DNA from: CAWCDJ01 sp963796485
GTDB taxonomy: Bacteria > Acidobacteriota > Terriglobia > Bryobacterales > Bryobacteraceae
DNA: 64,000 nucleotides
NCBI GenBank assembly: GCA_963796485.1
Contig: CAWCLV010000004.1
Coordinates: forward strand, 248,001-312,000
Reading direction: 5' to 3'
In this document: positions 1 to 7,997 of the stretch, one piece after another
Position numbering within the stretch: the stretch's first letter is position 1
Layout: each line of letters opens with the position of its first letter
Program-made: the position numbers and the translations under genes
The notes under the pieces: model-generated
The model's database searches: none
What the model was told of the DNA's origin: nothing
Seen by the model: only the letters and a program-made list of their open reading frames with translations

Positions 1-735
1 ATCCGCCGCTGCCGGGGCCGGGTACGCCGAACCCATCAAACTTTTGAGAGCCGCCAGCGCGGCGGTGGCCCGGTCAGATGCCGGACCGGCCGCGCGGTCG
101 AAGTAAACTTTCTGGTAATACCCGGCGGCGTGAGGAAGGTCGTTGGCCGCCTGATAGGCGCCGGCGAGCGCGAGGTCGCCATCCGGCTGCGGCAGCTCCG
201 CATAGTGTTCGCGCAAAAACCGGACTGCCTCGAGGGGCTGCGCGGCAAGCGAACGCCCTTCCAGCAGCCAGGACCGGGCAGCCATCGGAGACTTGGGTGT
301 CCCGGCCCGCACGGCATCCAGGTCGCGATGCACGTCCGCCGGATTGTTGGTCTCGGCCAGCGCGGCCGCCAGGTAATACTGCGCGTAATCCGCGACCAGC
401 GGGAGCTTTCCATCCACTTGCTTGAGCTGCGCGATGGCACCGGGATAGTCCTTCTGCTCGTACGCGGCCACACCCAGTGCAAGCCGTGCCAGCAGCCCGG
501 CTCTGTCCTTACTATGGGCCGCGGCATAGGCTGCGACCGCCGCGCGGTGCGCGGGCGTCGGCGATTGCCGCAACGCGCGCACCATGGCTGCAAGATTCGT
601 GGGAGCGGCGGGTTTCGCCGGTACGCGGCGCTTCGCGGGCGCGGGGGCCGCGACAGCGAGTGCCGCCAAGCCTGCTGCGAGCAGGACCTTAAACCAGGGG
701 ACCAGGGTATTCCTTGCCGAGTAATTCCGGATCAT
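1..735 (-). CDS. Secreted helical-repeat (TPR-like) protein, C-terminus cut by window edge
   Basis: The frame is open from the ATG at 735 to the left edge (245 codons, no stop), so only the N-terminal part is seen. Residues about 12-30 form a hydrophobic stretch (LVPWFKVLLAAGLAALAVAA) followed by a Pro/Ala/Lys-rich linker, which fits a Sec signal or membrane anchor. The rest is Ala/Leu-rich paired helices with TPR-like phrases such as GVAAYEQKDYPGAIAQLK and AGAYQAANDLPHAAGYYQK. Acidobacterial soluble lytic transglycosylases begin with a superhelical region of this kind, so a murein transglycosylase is a reasonable guess, but the catalytic domain would lie outside the window. It overlaps the end of the GAF-like gene upstream by 47 bp, so the two are probably co-transcribed. 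Confidence 0.7.
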   Translation of the reverse strand, partial: MIRNYSARNTLVPWFKVLLAAGLAALAVAAPAPAKRRVPAKPAAPTNLAAMVRALRQSPTPAHRAAVAAYAAAHSKDRAGLLARLALGVAAYEQKDYPGAIAQLKQVDGKLPLVADYAQYYLAAALAETNNPADVHRDLDAVRAGTPKSPMAARSWLLEGRSLAAQPLEAVRFLREHYAELPQPDGDLALAGAYQAANDLPHAAGYYQKVYFDRAAGPASDRATAALAALKSLMGSAYPAPAAAD

Positions 736-1615
736 CGTTGGCCAGCGTGCGGACGAGTTCGAGATGGAGGTAATCGACCATGCTGGGGCAGGCCGCGAAG
801 AAAAGTCGCTGAAATTCGCCGCGCGAGCGGTCGATGTTCCTGCGGAAAGCCCCGTAAAGGTCGCGATCGGCGCGGCCCGACTGCACCGCCTCGGGCTCGT
901 GCAGCCGCATTTCCGCGACCTGGACCCTGGCGAACCGCTGGGCCCGGAGATGCACCTGTTGTTCCTCGCTGGACAGGCTGTCCCAGGAAGACTTCGGCTT
1001 CGCCGCGGGAGGTTCGATCTGCACCAGCGGCGCCGGCGGAGGTGGTTCCAGACTGCTGCGAATCGCCGATGCCAGTTGTGCGAGGATCTCCAACGCCGGT
1101 CCTTGCACATCGCCCCACACATAAAGGAGGGCCGCGACACGCTCCCGGACGATCACGGGAAAGACGGAGACCCGGCTATCCGGCGGGTGCGCCAGTAAAT
1201 CGATCAGCTGCGGCGACACTTCGCCCGGAATGGCGGCCGCGATCACCGGCTCGCGCGTTTGCACCGCGCCGGCAAGGGCGGCGGCAGACGCCAGCGGGAT
1301 GCGCAAGCCGGAAAACTTCTCTACGGTTTCTTCCGCCGCGCCCCGCATCCTGACCCCTGCCGCGGCTTCCGCTTCGATTGCAAACAAAGCCGCTCCCGCC
1401 GCGAAGCAGCAGGATGCGTCCACAAGCGTGGCGTCTAGCTCTTCCGCGTCCGGAGCCAGGCGCATGCGCCGCACGGCCTGGTTCAACTGGTCCGCGAACT
1501 CCTGCCGGACCCGCTCGCGAGCCTGCGCAAACAGGTGTTCCGCTTCGGTAGACAGTTGCTGGAGACGATCTTCAAAAAGCCGGCGCAGAGCTGTCAGTGG
1601 CGCGCTGGATGCCAT
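689..1615 (-). CDS. GAF-like domain protein
   Basis: 308 aa starting at the ATG at 1615. The frame stays open further upstream, but that stretch is antisense to the SDR gene and is not credible coding. The N-terminus (about residues 1-60) is a charged helical, probably coiled-coil segment. Residues about 65-190 resemble a GAF/sensor fold, with a phrase in the style of FPVIVRERVAALLYVWG that is typical of the central GAF strands. A Pro-rich linker and a helical C-terminal domain of about 90 residues follow. No DNA-binding or kinase domain is visible, so a signalling partner is unknown. It is transcribed divergently from the SDR gene and overlaps the downstream TPR-like gene. Confidence 0.65.
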   Translation of the reverse strand: MASSAPLTALRRLFEDRLQQLSTEAEHLFAQARERVRQEFADQLNQAVRRMRLAPDAEELDATLVDASCCFAAGAALFAIEAEAAAGVRMRGAAEETVEKFSGLRIPLASAAALAGAVQTREPVIAAAIPGEVSPQLIDLLAHPPDSRVSVFPVIVRERVAALLYVWGDVQGPALEILAQLASAIRSSLEPPPPAPLVQIEPPAAKPKSSWDSLSSEEQQVHLRAQRFARVQVAEMRLHEPEAVQSGRADRDLYGAFRRNIDRSRGEFQRLFFAACPSMVDYLHLELVRTLANDDPELLGKEYPGPLV

Positions 1616-1678
1616 TTCTGTTGATATTCTAACAGGTACCGTCCCCCGACCCAGCCCCTCACGCTTAGAATTCGATAT
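1616..1678. promoter_or_regulatory. Divergent intergenic promoter region
   Basis: 63 bp separate the ATG of the leftward GAF-like gene (1615) and the ATG of the rightward SDR (1679). On the minus strand a TAGAAT hexamer near the GAF gene is a plausible -10 element. On the plus strand the TTAGAATTCGATAT stretch directly precedes the SDR start. Both genes must be driven from here or be leaderless. Assignment is by position and AT-richness only. Confidence 0.4.
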
Positions 1679-2398
1679 ATGGAATCGCTGAAGAATCGGA
1701 TAGCCGTGGTTACCGGCGGTACACGCGGAATCGGGCGCGCAATCGCGGAGCGGCTTTTGCGCGAAGGGGCCCGGGTGGCAATCTGCGGGCGGACGGAAGA
1801 GTCCACGCGCCGTGCGGGGCAGGAACTCGCATCGCTCGGGACTGTGCTGGCGCATGCGGCGGATGTCACCGACATCGAGCAGGTCCGGCGCTTCTTTGAA
1901 GCGGTGGACCGCGAGTTCGGCGGCTTGGACATCCTGGTGAACAATGCCGGAGCGGGGAAGTTCCGGAAGGTCGCCGAAATGACTCTGGAAGAATGGCGCT
2001 CCAACATCGACTTGAACCTGAACGCACCTTTTTACTGCTCGCGCGAGGCGCTGGCGCGGTTCCTCAAGCACGGTGGCGGGTTCATCGTGAACATTTCGAG
2101 CCTGGCGGGAAAGAATGCATTCAGCGGCGGAGCCGGGTATTGCTCCGCGAAGTCCGGCCTTAACGCATTCAGCGAATGCCTGCTGCTCGATCACCGCAAC
2201 GACAACGTCCGCGTCAGCTACATCCTGCCCGGCAGCGTGGATACGGGATTCGGCGCGGATTCGGGCCGGAGATCCGGGGATACCAGTTGGATGATACGTC
2301 CGGAAGATGTCGCAGATGCTGTATTTGCGGCCTTGCAGATGCCCTCACATACCATGGTCAGCCGTATTGAAATGCGCCCTTCCCGTCCTAAGTCGTGA
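1679..2398 (+). CDS. Short-chain dehydrogenase/reductase (SDR)
   Basis: 239 aa, usual length for a classical SDR. The Rossmann nucleotide motif TGGTRGIG is at residues about 13-20, NNAG at about 87-90, the catalytic Ser in NISSLAGK, and YCSAK supplies the Tyr-xxx-Lys pair. The family reduces or oxidises carbonyl/alcohol groups with NAD(P)H; the substrate cannot be read from sequence. The C-terminus (RIEMRPSRP) matches SDRs often annotated as 3-oxoacyl-ACP reductase-like. It is monocistronic or loosely linked to the AAA+ gene 126 bp downstream. Confidence 0.9.
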   Translation: MESLKNRIAVVTGGTRGIGRAIAERLLREGARVAICGRTEESTRRAGQELASLGTVLAHAADVTDIEQVRRFFEAVDREFGGLDILVNNAGAGKFRKVAEMTLEEWRSNIDLNLNAPFYCSREALARFLKHGGGFIVNISSLAGKNAFSGGAGYCSAKSGLNAFSECLLLDHRNDNVRVSYILPGSVDTGFGADSGRRSGDTSWMIRPEDVADAVFAALQMPSHTMVSRIEMRPSRPKS

Positions 2399-2524
2399 GA
2401 GGATACACGGAATTTTCGAACGGTCTCCGCCAATAAGGGATAGTGCTGGCTGTGGTACTCCAGTTGCAGATTTAAGGTTGAAATGACGTTGATGGGACAT
2501 CGCACCGAGAGGGGGAGGGGCAAT

Positions 2525-3703
2525 ATGGGGCGGCTATGCAAACAACTGGACCCGACGCAGACCGGGTACGACGCGGAAAAACTAGACACGGACTTGCGCA
2601 AGCGAATCGTCGGGCAGGAAGAGGCCATCCAGCAAATCATTAACATTTACCAAACGCACCTTGCGGGAATGTCCAGCCCCGGCAGGCCTATTGGCAACTT
2701 TTTGTTCCTGGGCCCGACGGGATCCGGTAAGACCCGCATCGTCGAAGCGACCGCGGAAAGCCTCGTGGGCGACGGACGCGCCGTAATTAAGATCGATTGC
2801 GCCGAGTTTCAACACAGCCACGAAATCGCGAAGCTGATTGGCTCGCCTCCGGGATACCTGGGGCACCGGGAAACACACCCGCTGCTGAGCCAGGAAGTGC
2901 TCAACCAATATCACACCGAGAAAATCAAGTTGAGCTTCGTTCTCTTCGACGAGATCGAAAAGGCCAGCGACGCGCTTTGGAACCTGCTGTTGGGAATTCT
3001 GGACAAGGCAAATCTCACACTGGGCGACAACCGCCGTGTCGATTTCTCGCGCGCCATGATTTTCATGACGAGCAATCTGGGCGCGTGCGAAATGAGCTCG
3101 ATTCTCCGTCCGAATCTGGGCTTCGCCGCCTGTGAAATCGATCGCCAGCGGGCCGCCGGCATCGTGGACGATAAACTCACGGACAAGATTTCCCGTGCGG
3201 GTGTGGAAGCCGCGCGGCGCAAATTCACGCCGGAATTCATGAACCGGATCGACAAGACGGTGGTCTTCCACCCGCTGGGCGAAAACGAACTGCGGAAGAT
3301 CCTCACGCTGGAATTGAACATCGTGCAGCAACGTGTGTTCAGTTCCGCCAATGGGGCTCCCTTCGTGTTCTCACTCACGGACGGCGCTCGCGACTACCTG
3401 CTGCGCGAGGGGACGGATCTGAAATACGGAGCACGGCACCTGAAGAGAGCGATCGACCGGAACCTGGTCCATCCGCTTTCCAACCTGATCGCTACCGAAC
3501 AGGTGCGCGGGGGTGATCTGATCCGGATCGATTTCGACATACAACTGAACCGGCTCACGTTCTTCAAGGAAGCCGAGGACATGCCGGCCTATGCCATGGT
3601 GCAGATGGTGGACACGTCCATTTCTCCACCGGTCGGGGCATATTCGGCGAACACGGCAGCGGAACAGCCACGCGCGGCAAATGCCAGGAGTACCCGCAGG
3701 TAA
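2525..3703 (+). CDS. Stand-alone ClpB/ClpA-type AAA+ ATPase
   Basis: 392 aa from the ATG at 2525, chosen over an in-frame ATG at 2483 because a strong GAGGGGGAGG ribosome site lies just upstream. It corresponds to the second ATPase module (D2) of Clp/Hsp100 proteins. Walker A is GPTGSGKT, Walker B is LFDEIEKA, the pore-loop neighbourhood has GSPPGYLGH, sensor 1 is MTSN, and PEFMNRID carries the arginine-finger region. A D2-small domain with KYGARHLKRAIDR (sensor 2) follows. The N-domain, D1 ring and coiled-coil M-domain of ClpB are absent, and no ClpX-type zinc finger or IGF/L ClpP loop is obvious. A C-terminal tail of about 50 residues is Ser/Ala-rich. It is probably an unfoldase or remodeller with an unknown partner. 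Confidence 0.88.
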   Translation: MGRLCKQLDPTQTGYDAEKLDTDLRKRIVGQEEAIQQIINIYQTHLAGMSSPGRPIGNFLFLGPTGSGKTRIVEATAESLVGDGRAVIKIDCAEFQHSHEIAKLIGSPPGYLGHRETHPLLSQEVLNQYHTEKIKLSFVLFDEIEKASDALWNLLLGILDKANLTLGDNRRVDFSRAMIFMTSNLGACEMSSILRPNLGFAACEIDRQRAAGIVDDKLTDKISRAGVEAARRKFTPEFMNRIDKTVVFHPLGENELRKILTLELNIVQQRVFSSANGAPFVFSLTDGARDYLLREGTDLKYGARHLKRAIDRNLVHPLSNLIATEQVRGGDLIRIDFDIQLNRLTFFKEAEDMPAYAMVQMVDTSISPPVGAYSANTAAEQPRAANARSTRR

Positions 3704-3709
3704 CCTCGA

Positions 3710-3748
3710 GTGCGTGGCGGGAAGCCCCGTTTCCGCCACGCACGTTTT
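3710..3748 (+). terminator. Rho-independent terminator after the AAA+ gene
   Basis: A 14-bp stem (one G-T pair) begins GTGCGTGGCGG at 3710 and closes at 3743, with a 6-nt GCCCCG loop, and is followed by GTTTT. It lies 7 bp after the AAA+ stop and 19 bp before the ubiE start, so it separates the two transcription units. Confidence 0.9.
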
Positions 3749-3766
3749 GGTACAATTCGGCTGCTA

Positions 3767-4483
3767 GTGAAACCAGCCGAGCAGCAAGATACCCGCCTCA
3801 TGCGGGCGATGTTCCACACGGTCGCCCCCCGATATAATTTCATTACCCGCGCATTCTCGTACGGAATGGACAAGCGGTGGAAGAAGCTGGGCGTCGTACG
3901 CGCGCACCTTCCCCGAAATCCGACGGTACTCGATCTGGCATCCGGAACCGGCGATTTTTCCAAGCTGGTAGGCCAGGTTTACCCGGGCGCCCGGGCGGTG
4001 GCGGTGGATCTCACCTACCGTATGCTGGAACTCGCACGGCAGCAGGGCGTCGAGCGCGCGGTCTGCGCCGATGCCGGTAAACTACCCTTCGCAGACGCGT
4101 CCTTCGATTCGGTCTTCATCGGTTACGGGCTCCGGAACTTTCCCCACCTCGATGCGACCCTCCGCGAAATTGCCCGGGTCACCCGTCCGGGAGGGCTGCT
4201 GGTCAGCCTCGATTTCTTTCTCCCCGCCAATGCGCTGGCGCGAAGACTTTACCTGGGATATTTGTATGCGCAGGGCACGTTCTGGGGTTTCGTGCTGCAC
4301 CGGCGCCCGCGAATCTATACCTATATTCCGGACTCCCTGAAGTCGTTCGTGTCGATCGAAGACTTTTCATCGCGGCTGCGCTCGCTCGGGTACAAGCAAC
4401 TGGAGGTACGGAGGTACATCCTGGGCGGGATCGGACTCCACTGGGCAGCCAAGGGTCAAAACGGCAAATCCAGTTCGTTATGA
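3767..4483 (+). CDS. ubiE: Demethylmenaquinone methyltransferase UbiE/MenG
   Basis: 238 aa with a GTG start at 3767; an ATG at 3800 is the alternative, and earlier in-frame codons fall in the terminator. The family transfers a methyl group from SAM to demethylmenaquinone in the last step of menaquinone synthesis. Diagnostic stretches are RYNFITRAFSYGMDKRWK at the N-terminus, the SAM site LDLASGTGDF, the acidic DAGKLPFAD region, YGLRNF, and the C-terminal GGIGLHWA, all typical of UbiE. Menaquinone is the expected substrate of the Rieske/cytochrome b complex at 19973-25643. Its stop overlaps the next ATG (ATGA). Confidence 0.93.
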   Translation: MKPAEQQDTRLMRAMFHTVAPRYNFITRAFSYGMDKRWKKLGVVRAHLPRNPTVLDLASGTGDFSKLVGQVYPGARAVAVDLTYRMLELARQQGVERAVCADAGKLPFADASFDSVFIGYGLRNFPHLDATLREIARVTRPGGLLVSLDFFLPANALARRLYLGYLYAQGTFWGFVLHRRPRIYTYIPDSLKSFVSIEDFSSRLRSLGYKQLEVRRYILGGIGLHWAAKGQNGKSSSL

Positions 4484-7400
4484 AAGAGAAGCTGCGGGGA
4501 CGCGATTTTCGCTTCATCGCCATCTGCGCGTTGCTGCTGGGCGGAACGGTCTGGTTCTCCGTACTGAATTTCCACCGCGCCTTCCCCGAGGCGTCCATCG
4601 ATTTCCGCGTCAACCGGGACGAAGGTGAAGCACTCGCCGGCCGCTTCCTGGCTTCCGAGGGTTACCGGACCGCCGATTTTCGCGAAGCCTCCAGTTTCAC
4701 CTACGACGACGACGCCAAGACCTTCCTCGAGCGCGAAGCGGGACTCGAACAGGCAAACAAAATCATGAGCACCCGCGTCCACCTCTGGCGCTGGTCCTAC
4801 CGCTGGTTCCGCCCGCTTCAGAAAGAAGAGTACCGCGCCGACGTAACCCCGCAAGGCGTGCTGGCGGGATTCGGCCACGAAATCGCCGAGGATGCCCCGC
4901 GGCCCGCGATCGATGCCGCGCCGGCCCGCGCCAGGGCGGAAGCGTTTCTGCGGGCCCGGGTTCAAAGGGACCCCGCTTCGCTCGATTTCGTCGAAGTTTC
5001 CGAGGTGGTGCGGCCGCACCGCGTGGATCGCGTTTTCACGTGGAAGGAGCGCGATTTCAATCTCCACGACGCCACCAACCGGGTTGAAATTTCGATGCTC
5101 GGGAGCGAGGTCGGCGGATACCGCGAGTACCTGAAAGTGCCGGACCAGTGGAAGCGCGATTACCAGCGGCTGCGGTCGAAAAACGAAGTGGCTTCTACGG
5201 TGGATTCGGCGGCCCTGGTGCTGATGCTCGTCGGCCTCATCGTGGTGATCGTGATCCGCGTGCGGAAGCACGACATCCGCTGGCACCAGGCCGCGTGGGT
5301 TGGCGGCATCGGGATGGCGCTTTCGTTTTGCTCCACCCTCAATCAGTTGCCGCTCGAGCAGTTCAACTATCCCACCACCGATTCCTACGCCAGTTTTATG
5401 ATGCGCCAGCTTCTTCAGGGCGTGGTCTCGGCGCTGGGCGCGGGAGGGCTTCTCTTCGTACTGGCGGCTGCCGCCGAGCCGCTTTACCGCGAGGCTTTCC
5501 CGGAGCGGATCTCCCTCGGCAACCTCTTCCTGCTGCGGGGGCTGAGAACCAGGCGCTTCCTGCTGGGCTGCATCCTGGGAATCACGCTCACCGGAATCTT
5601 CATCGCCTATCAGACCGGCTTTTACATGGTCGCCTACCGCTTCGGCGCGTGGTCGCCCGCCGACGTGCCGTACAGCGACCTGCTCAACACGAAGTTTCCC
5701 TGGGCGTTCGTCCTGTTCGGCGGCTTTCTGCCGGCCGTCTCGGAAGAGTTTCTGTTCCGCATGTTCGGCATCCCGTTCGCGCGGAAACTGGTGCGCTCCA
5801 CTGCCGTTGCCATCGTGATCGCCGGGTTCGTCTGGGGCTTCGGGCACGCGGCGTATCCGCAGCAGCCTTTCTACATTCGCGGAGTCGAAGTGGGAATCGG
5901 CGGAGTGGTGCTCGGCTTGGTGATGCTCCGCTGGGGCATCCTGCCTACGCTGGTCTGGCACTACTCGGTGGACGCGATGTACAGCGCCATGCTGCTGTTC
6001 CGGTCGCATAGCCTGTACTTCAAGCTCTCGGGCGCAGCCAGCGCCGGGTTCGTGGTGCTGCCGGTAATCATCGCGCTCGTAGCGTATTGGAAGCGCGGCG
6101 GCTTCGAGCCGGAGACGGGGTTGTTGAATGGCGACGAGCCGGCTCCGCTGGAAGTGCCCGCCGAACCGCAAATCGAAACGCCCGTGGAAGCCGCTTCCAC
6201 CCAGCCTCTGAGTGCGAGAACGCGATGGGCGGCCGCGGGCCTCGCCGTTTTGGGAATCGCCGCGCTCGCCATTCCCGTCCAGCGGTTCGGGGCGAGTCCG
6301 CGATATGCCATCGGCGAGGGACAGGCGCGTGCCGCGGCGGACGCGTTTCTGCGCACCCGTCATCTCGACCCTTCGGCGTTTCGCCAGGTCACCTTCCCCG
6401 ATGCGCACTCCGGCGGTGACGACAGTTTGGCTGCCAAGTACTTCCTGGAGCATGGATCGGTAGCAACCGCTTCGGCTTTGTTCCAGGCGAACCGTCCCGT
6501 GCAGCACTGGGTGACGCGATACTTCAAGTCGCTCGATAAGGAAGAGGCGATCGTCTCGGTGCAGCCGGAAAGCGGCCGGATTCTGGCCTGGGATCACACC
6601 CTGCCCGAGGACCGTCCGGGCGCGGACCTGCCTGAAGACACCGCGCGCGCCATTGCCGCGACTTTCGCCGGCGGGTTGGGCCTGAATCCCGCGGCCATGG
6701 ACCTGAAGGAAAGCAACTCGGAAAAGAAGAAGGCGCGCCGCGATTACACCTTCGTCTGGGAGGCGCGCACTGGAGATCCGCGCAATCTCGCGGATGGGCG
6801 CTACCGCCTGGAGGTCGAAGTGGCGGGCGACCAGGCATCCTCGATGCGCTCCTATTGGCATCTTCCGGAAGCGTTCACGCGGCGCCGGTCGCAGCAGAAC
6901 TTCATTTCGATTCCGGTGATGGCGATTCGATTCGGCCTGCTCTCCACCGGCGTGGTGGCGGGCATCTGGCTGCTCCTCGGCAAAATCCGCAAAGGACAGG
7001 TGCCGTGGCGCAGGGTGATGCGCATCGCAATTCCGGTGACGCTGCTGACGGCGGTAGGCCCGCTGCTTTCCATGAAATTGATGCTCCAGGGCTACAACAC
7101 GGCCATCCCGCTGGCAACGTACGAAGCAATGACGTATCTGATCGTGGCCATGTCGGTGGTGTTCGGTTTCGTCCTGGTGGGCGGCGCCGCGGCCTTGATT
7201 TGCGCCTACTATCCGGACGCTACGGCCATGCTGCGGGCCGGCAACCGCCGGCAAGCCGGGCGCGACGCGCTAGCCGCCCTGACAGCCGCGGCGGGGCTTG
7301 CGCTGCTCTCGCGCCAGTTGCAACTGCTGATGCTGGGCCGCTTTCCCGGGGCCGCTTTGTTCTCGATCGGCAGCCCGGACCTGCTCGTCAGCGCGGTTCC

Positions 7401-7845
7401 GGCCCTGGCCGCGGTTTCCGGAGCGATCCGCTCCGTCCTGATTTTCGGAGCGGCGCTGGCGGCGGCCGTCCTGGTCGTCTCGGGCTTGCGCAACCGCTGG
7501 ATGGTCGCCGCTTTGGCTGCGGTGGCGCCGTTCCTGCTGCTTCCGCTCGATATCCGCACGCCGGGCGAGTTCGCGCTGCAATACACGCTCGCGGCTCTCA
7601 GCCTCACGGCCACCGTTGTGCTCTGCCGTTACTTTGCCCGCGCCAATTACCTGGCGTATGCGCTGATCCTGTGGCTGCTCGCGCTGCGCGCCCCGCTGGG
7701 CGATCTTCTCGGGAACCCGTACCCGGCTTACCAGATTCAGGGCATCGTATTGGCGTTCGCCGGCCTGGGCGCGGTGACGTGGGCCATTCTCCCGGCATTC
7801 AGGAAAGAACCAGGACAACCGCTCCCTGCAGTCGCGGCTCAGTAA
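4480..7845 (+). CDS. Very large CPBP-family intramembrane metalloprotease with duplicated ectodomain
   Basis: 1121 aa. The CPBP (Abi/Rce1-type) core is clear: E422-E423 in an EExxxR motif, H456 in GFGHAAYP, and H494 in WHYSVD, embedded in several membrane helices (about residues 240-560). These proteases cleave near or within the bilayer. Before the core, after one N-terminal helix, lies a soluble segment (about 25-235). A related segment recurs at about 590-800: compare YRWFRPLQKEEYRADVTPQG with TRYFKSLDKEEAIVSVQPES. The C-terminal 300 residues are another run of hydrophobic helices without the protease motif. Typical CPBP proteins have 200-300 residues, so this is an unusually elaborate fusion. 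It is translationally coupled to ubiE by a 4-bp overlap. Confidence 0.85.
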   Translation: MKEKLRGRDFRFIAICALLLGGTVWFSVLNFHRAFPEASIDFRVNRDEGEALAGRFLASEGYRTADFREASSFTYDDDAKTFLEREAGLEQANKIMSTRVHLWRWSYRWFRPLQKEEYRADVTPQGVLAGFGHEIAEDAPRPAIDAAPARARAEAFLRARVQRDPASLDFVEVSEVVRPHRVDRVFTWKERDFNLHDATNRVEISMLGSEVGGYREYLKVPDQWKRDYQRLRSKNEVASTVDSAALVLMLVGLIVVIVIRVRKHDIRWHQAAWVGGIGMALSFCSTLNQLPLEQFNYPTTDSYASFMMRQLLQGVVSALGAGGLLFVLAAAAEPLYREAFPERISLGNLFLLRGLRTRRFLLGCILGITLTGIFIAYQTGFYMVAYRFGAWSPADVPYSDLLNTKFPWAFVLFGGFLPAVSEEFLFRMFGIPFARKLVRSTAVAIVIAGFVWGFGHAAYPQQPFYIRGVEVGIGGVVLGLVMLRWGILPTLVWHYSVDAMYSAMLLFRSHSLYFKLSGAASAGFVVLPVIIALVAYWKRGGFEPETGLLNGDEPAPLEVPAEPQIETPVEAASTQPLSARTRWAAAGLAVLGIAALAIPVQRFGASPRYAIGEGQARAAADAFLRTRHLDPSAFRQVTFPDAHSGGDDSLAAKYFLEHGSVATASALFQANRPVQHWVTRYFKSLDKEEAIVSVQPESGRILAWDHTLPEDRPGADLPEDTARAIAATFAGGLGLNPAAMDLKESNSEKKKARRDYTFVWEARTGDPRNLADGRYRLEVEVAGDQASSMRSYWHLPEAFTRRRSQQNFISIPVMAIRFGLLSTGVVAGIWLLLGKIRKGQVPWRRVMRIAIPVTLLTAVGPLLSMKLMLQGYNTAIPLATYEAMTYLIVAMSVVFGFVLVGGAAALICAYYPDATAMLRAGNRRQAGRDALAALTAAAGLALLSRQLQLLMLGRFPGAALFSIGSPDLLVSAVPALAAVSGAIRSVLIFGAALAAAVLVVSGLRNRWMVAALAAVAPFLLLPLDIRTPGEFALQYTLAALSLTATVVLCRYFARANYLAYALILWLLALRAPLGDLLGNPYPAYQIQGIVLAFAGLGAVTWAILPAFRKEPGQPLPAVAAQ

Positions 7846-7869
7846 CTCTTACATTACCGAGCCTTCAAA

Positions 7870-7896
7870 CCGGGCAGGCCGGGAGGCCCGCCCCAC
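7870..7896. repeat. Single arm of the dispersed GGCAGGCC palindromic repeat
   Basis: Contains GGGCAGGCCGGGAGGCCCGCC and ends CCCCAC, matching one arm of the larger inverted repeats at 24001-24074 and 32210-32280. It can fold on itself (GGCC, GGGA loop, GGCC) and lies in the 152-bp gap between the CPBP and MFS genes, where it could act as a weak terminator or 3' stabiliser. The rest of the gap shows nothing recognisable. Confidence 0.75.
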
Positions 7897-7997
7897 TTAC
7901 CAGCATGGACGCTCACAAAACAACCGAGCGGATTTTCCCAACCCCGAATCCGCCGCGTGAGCGTAGCCGAAGCGCATCCTGGTAAGATAGCCTGCGC

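Noticed and set aside
130..1353. 407-codon forward open frame over the first two genes
   Set aside because: Arg/Pro/Cys-rich shadow; the reverse strand has a signal peptide, helical repeats and a GAF-like domain.
1616..2194. N-terminal extension of the GAF-like gene through the SDR region
   Set aside because: The added residues are antisense to the SDR and show no domain; the ATG at 1615 leaves a sensible divergent promoter.
4456..7254. 932-codon open frame antisense to the CPBP protease
   Set aside because: Composition (His, Arg, Glu, Gln-rich) is that of a reverse-complement shadow in GC-rich DNA, and the forward gene has clear catalytic motifs.
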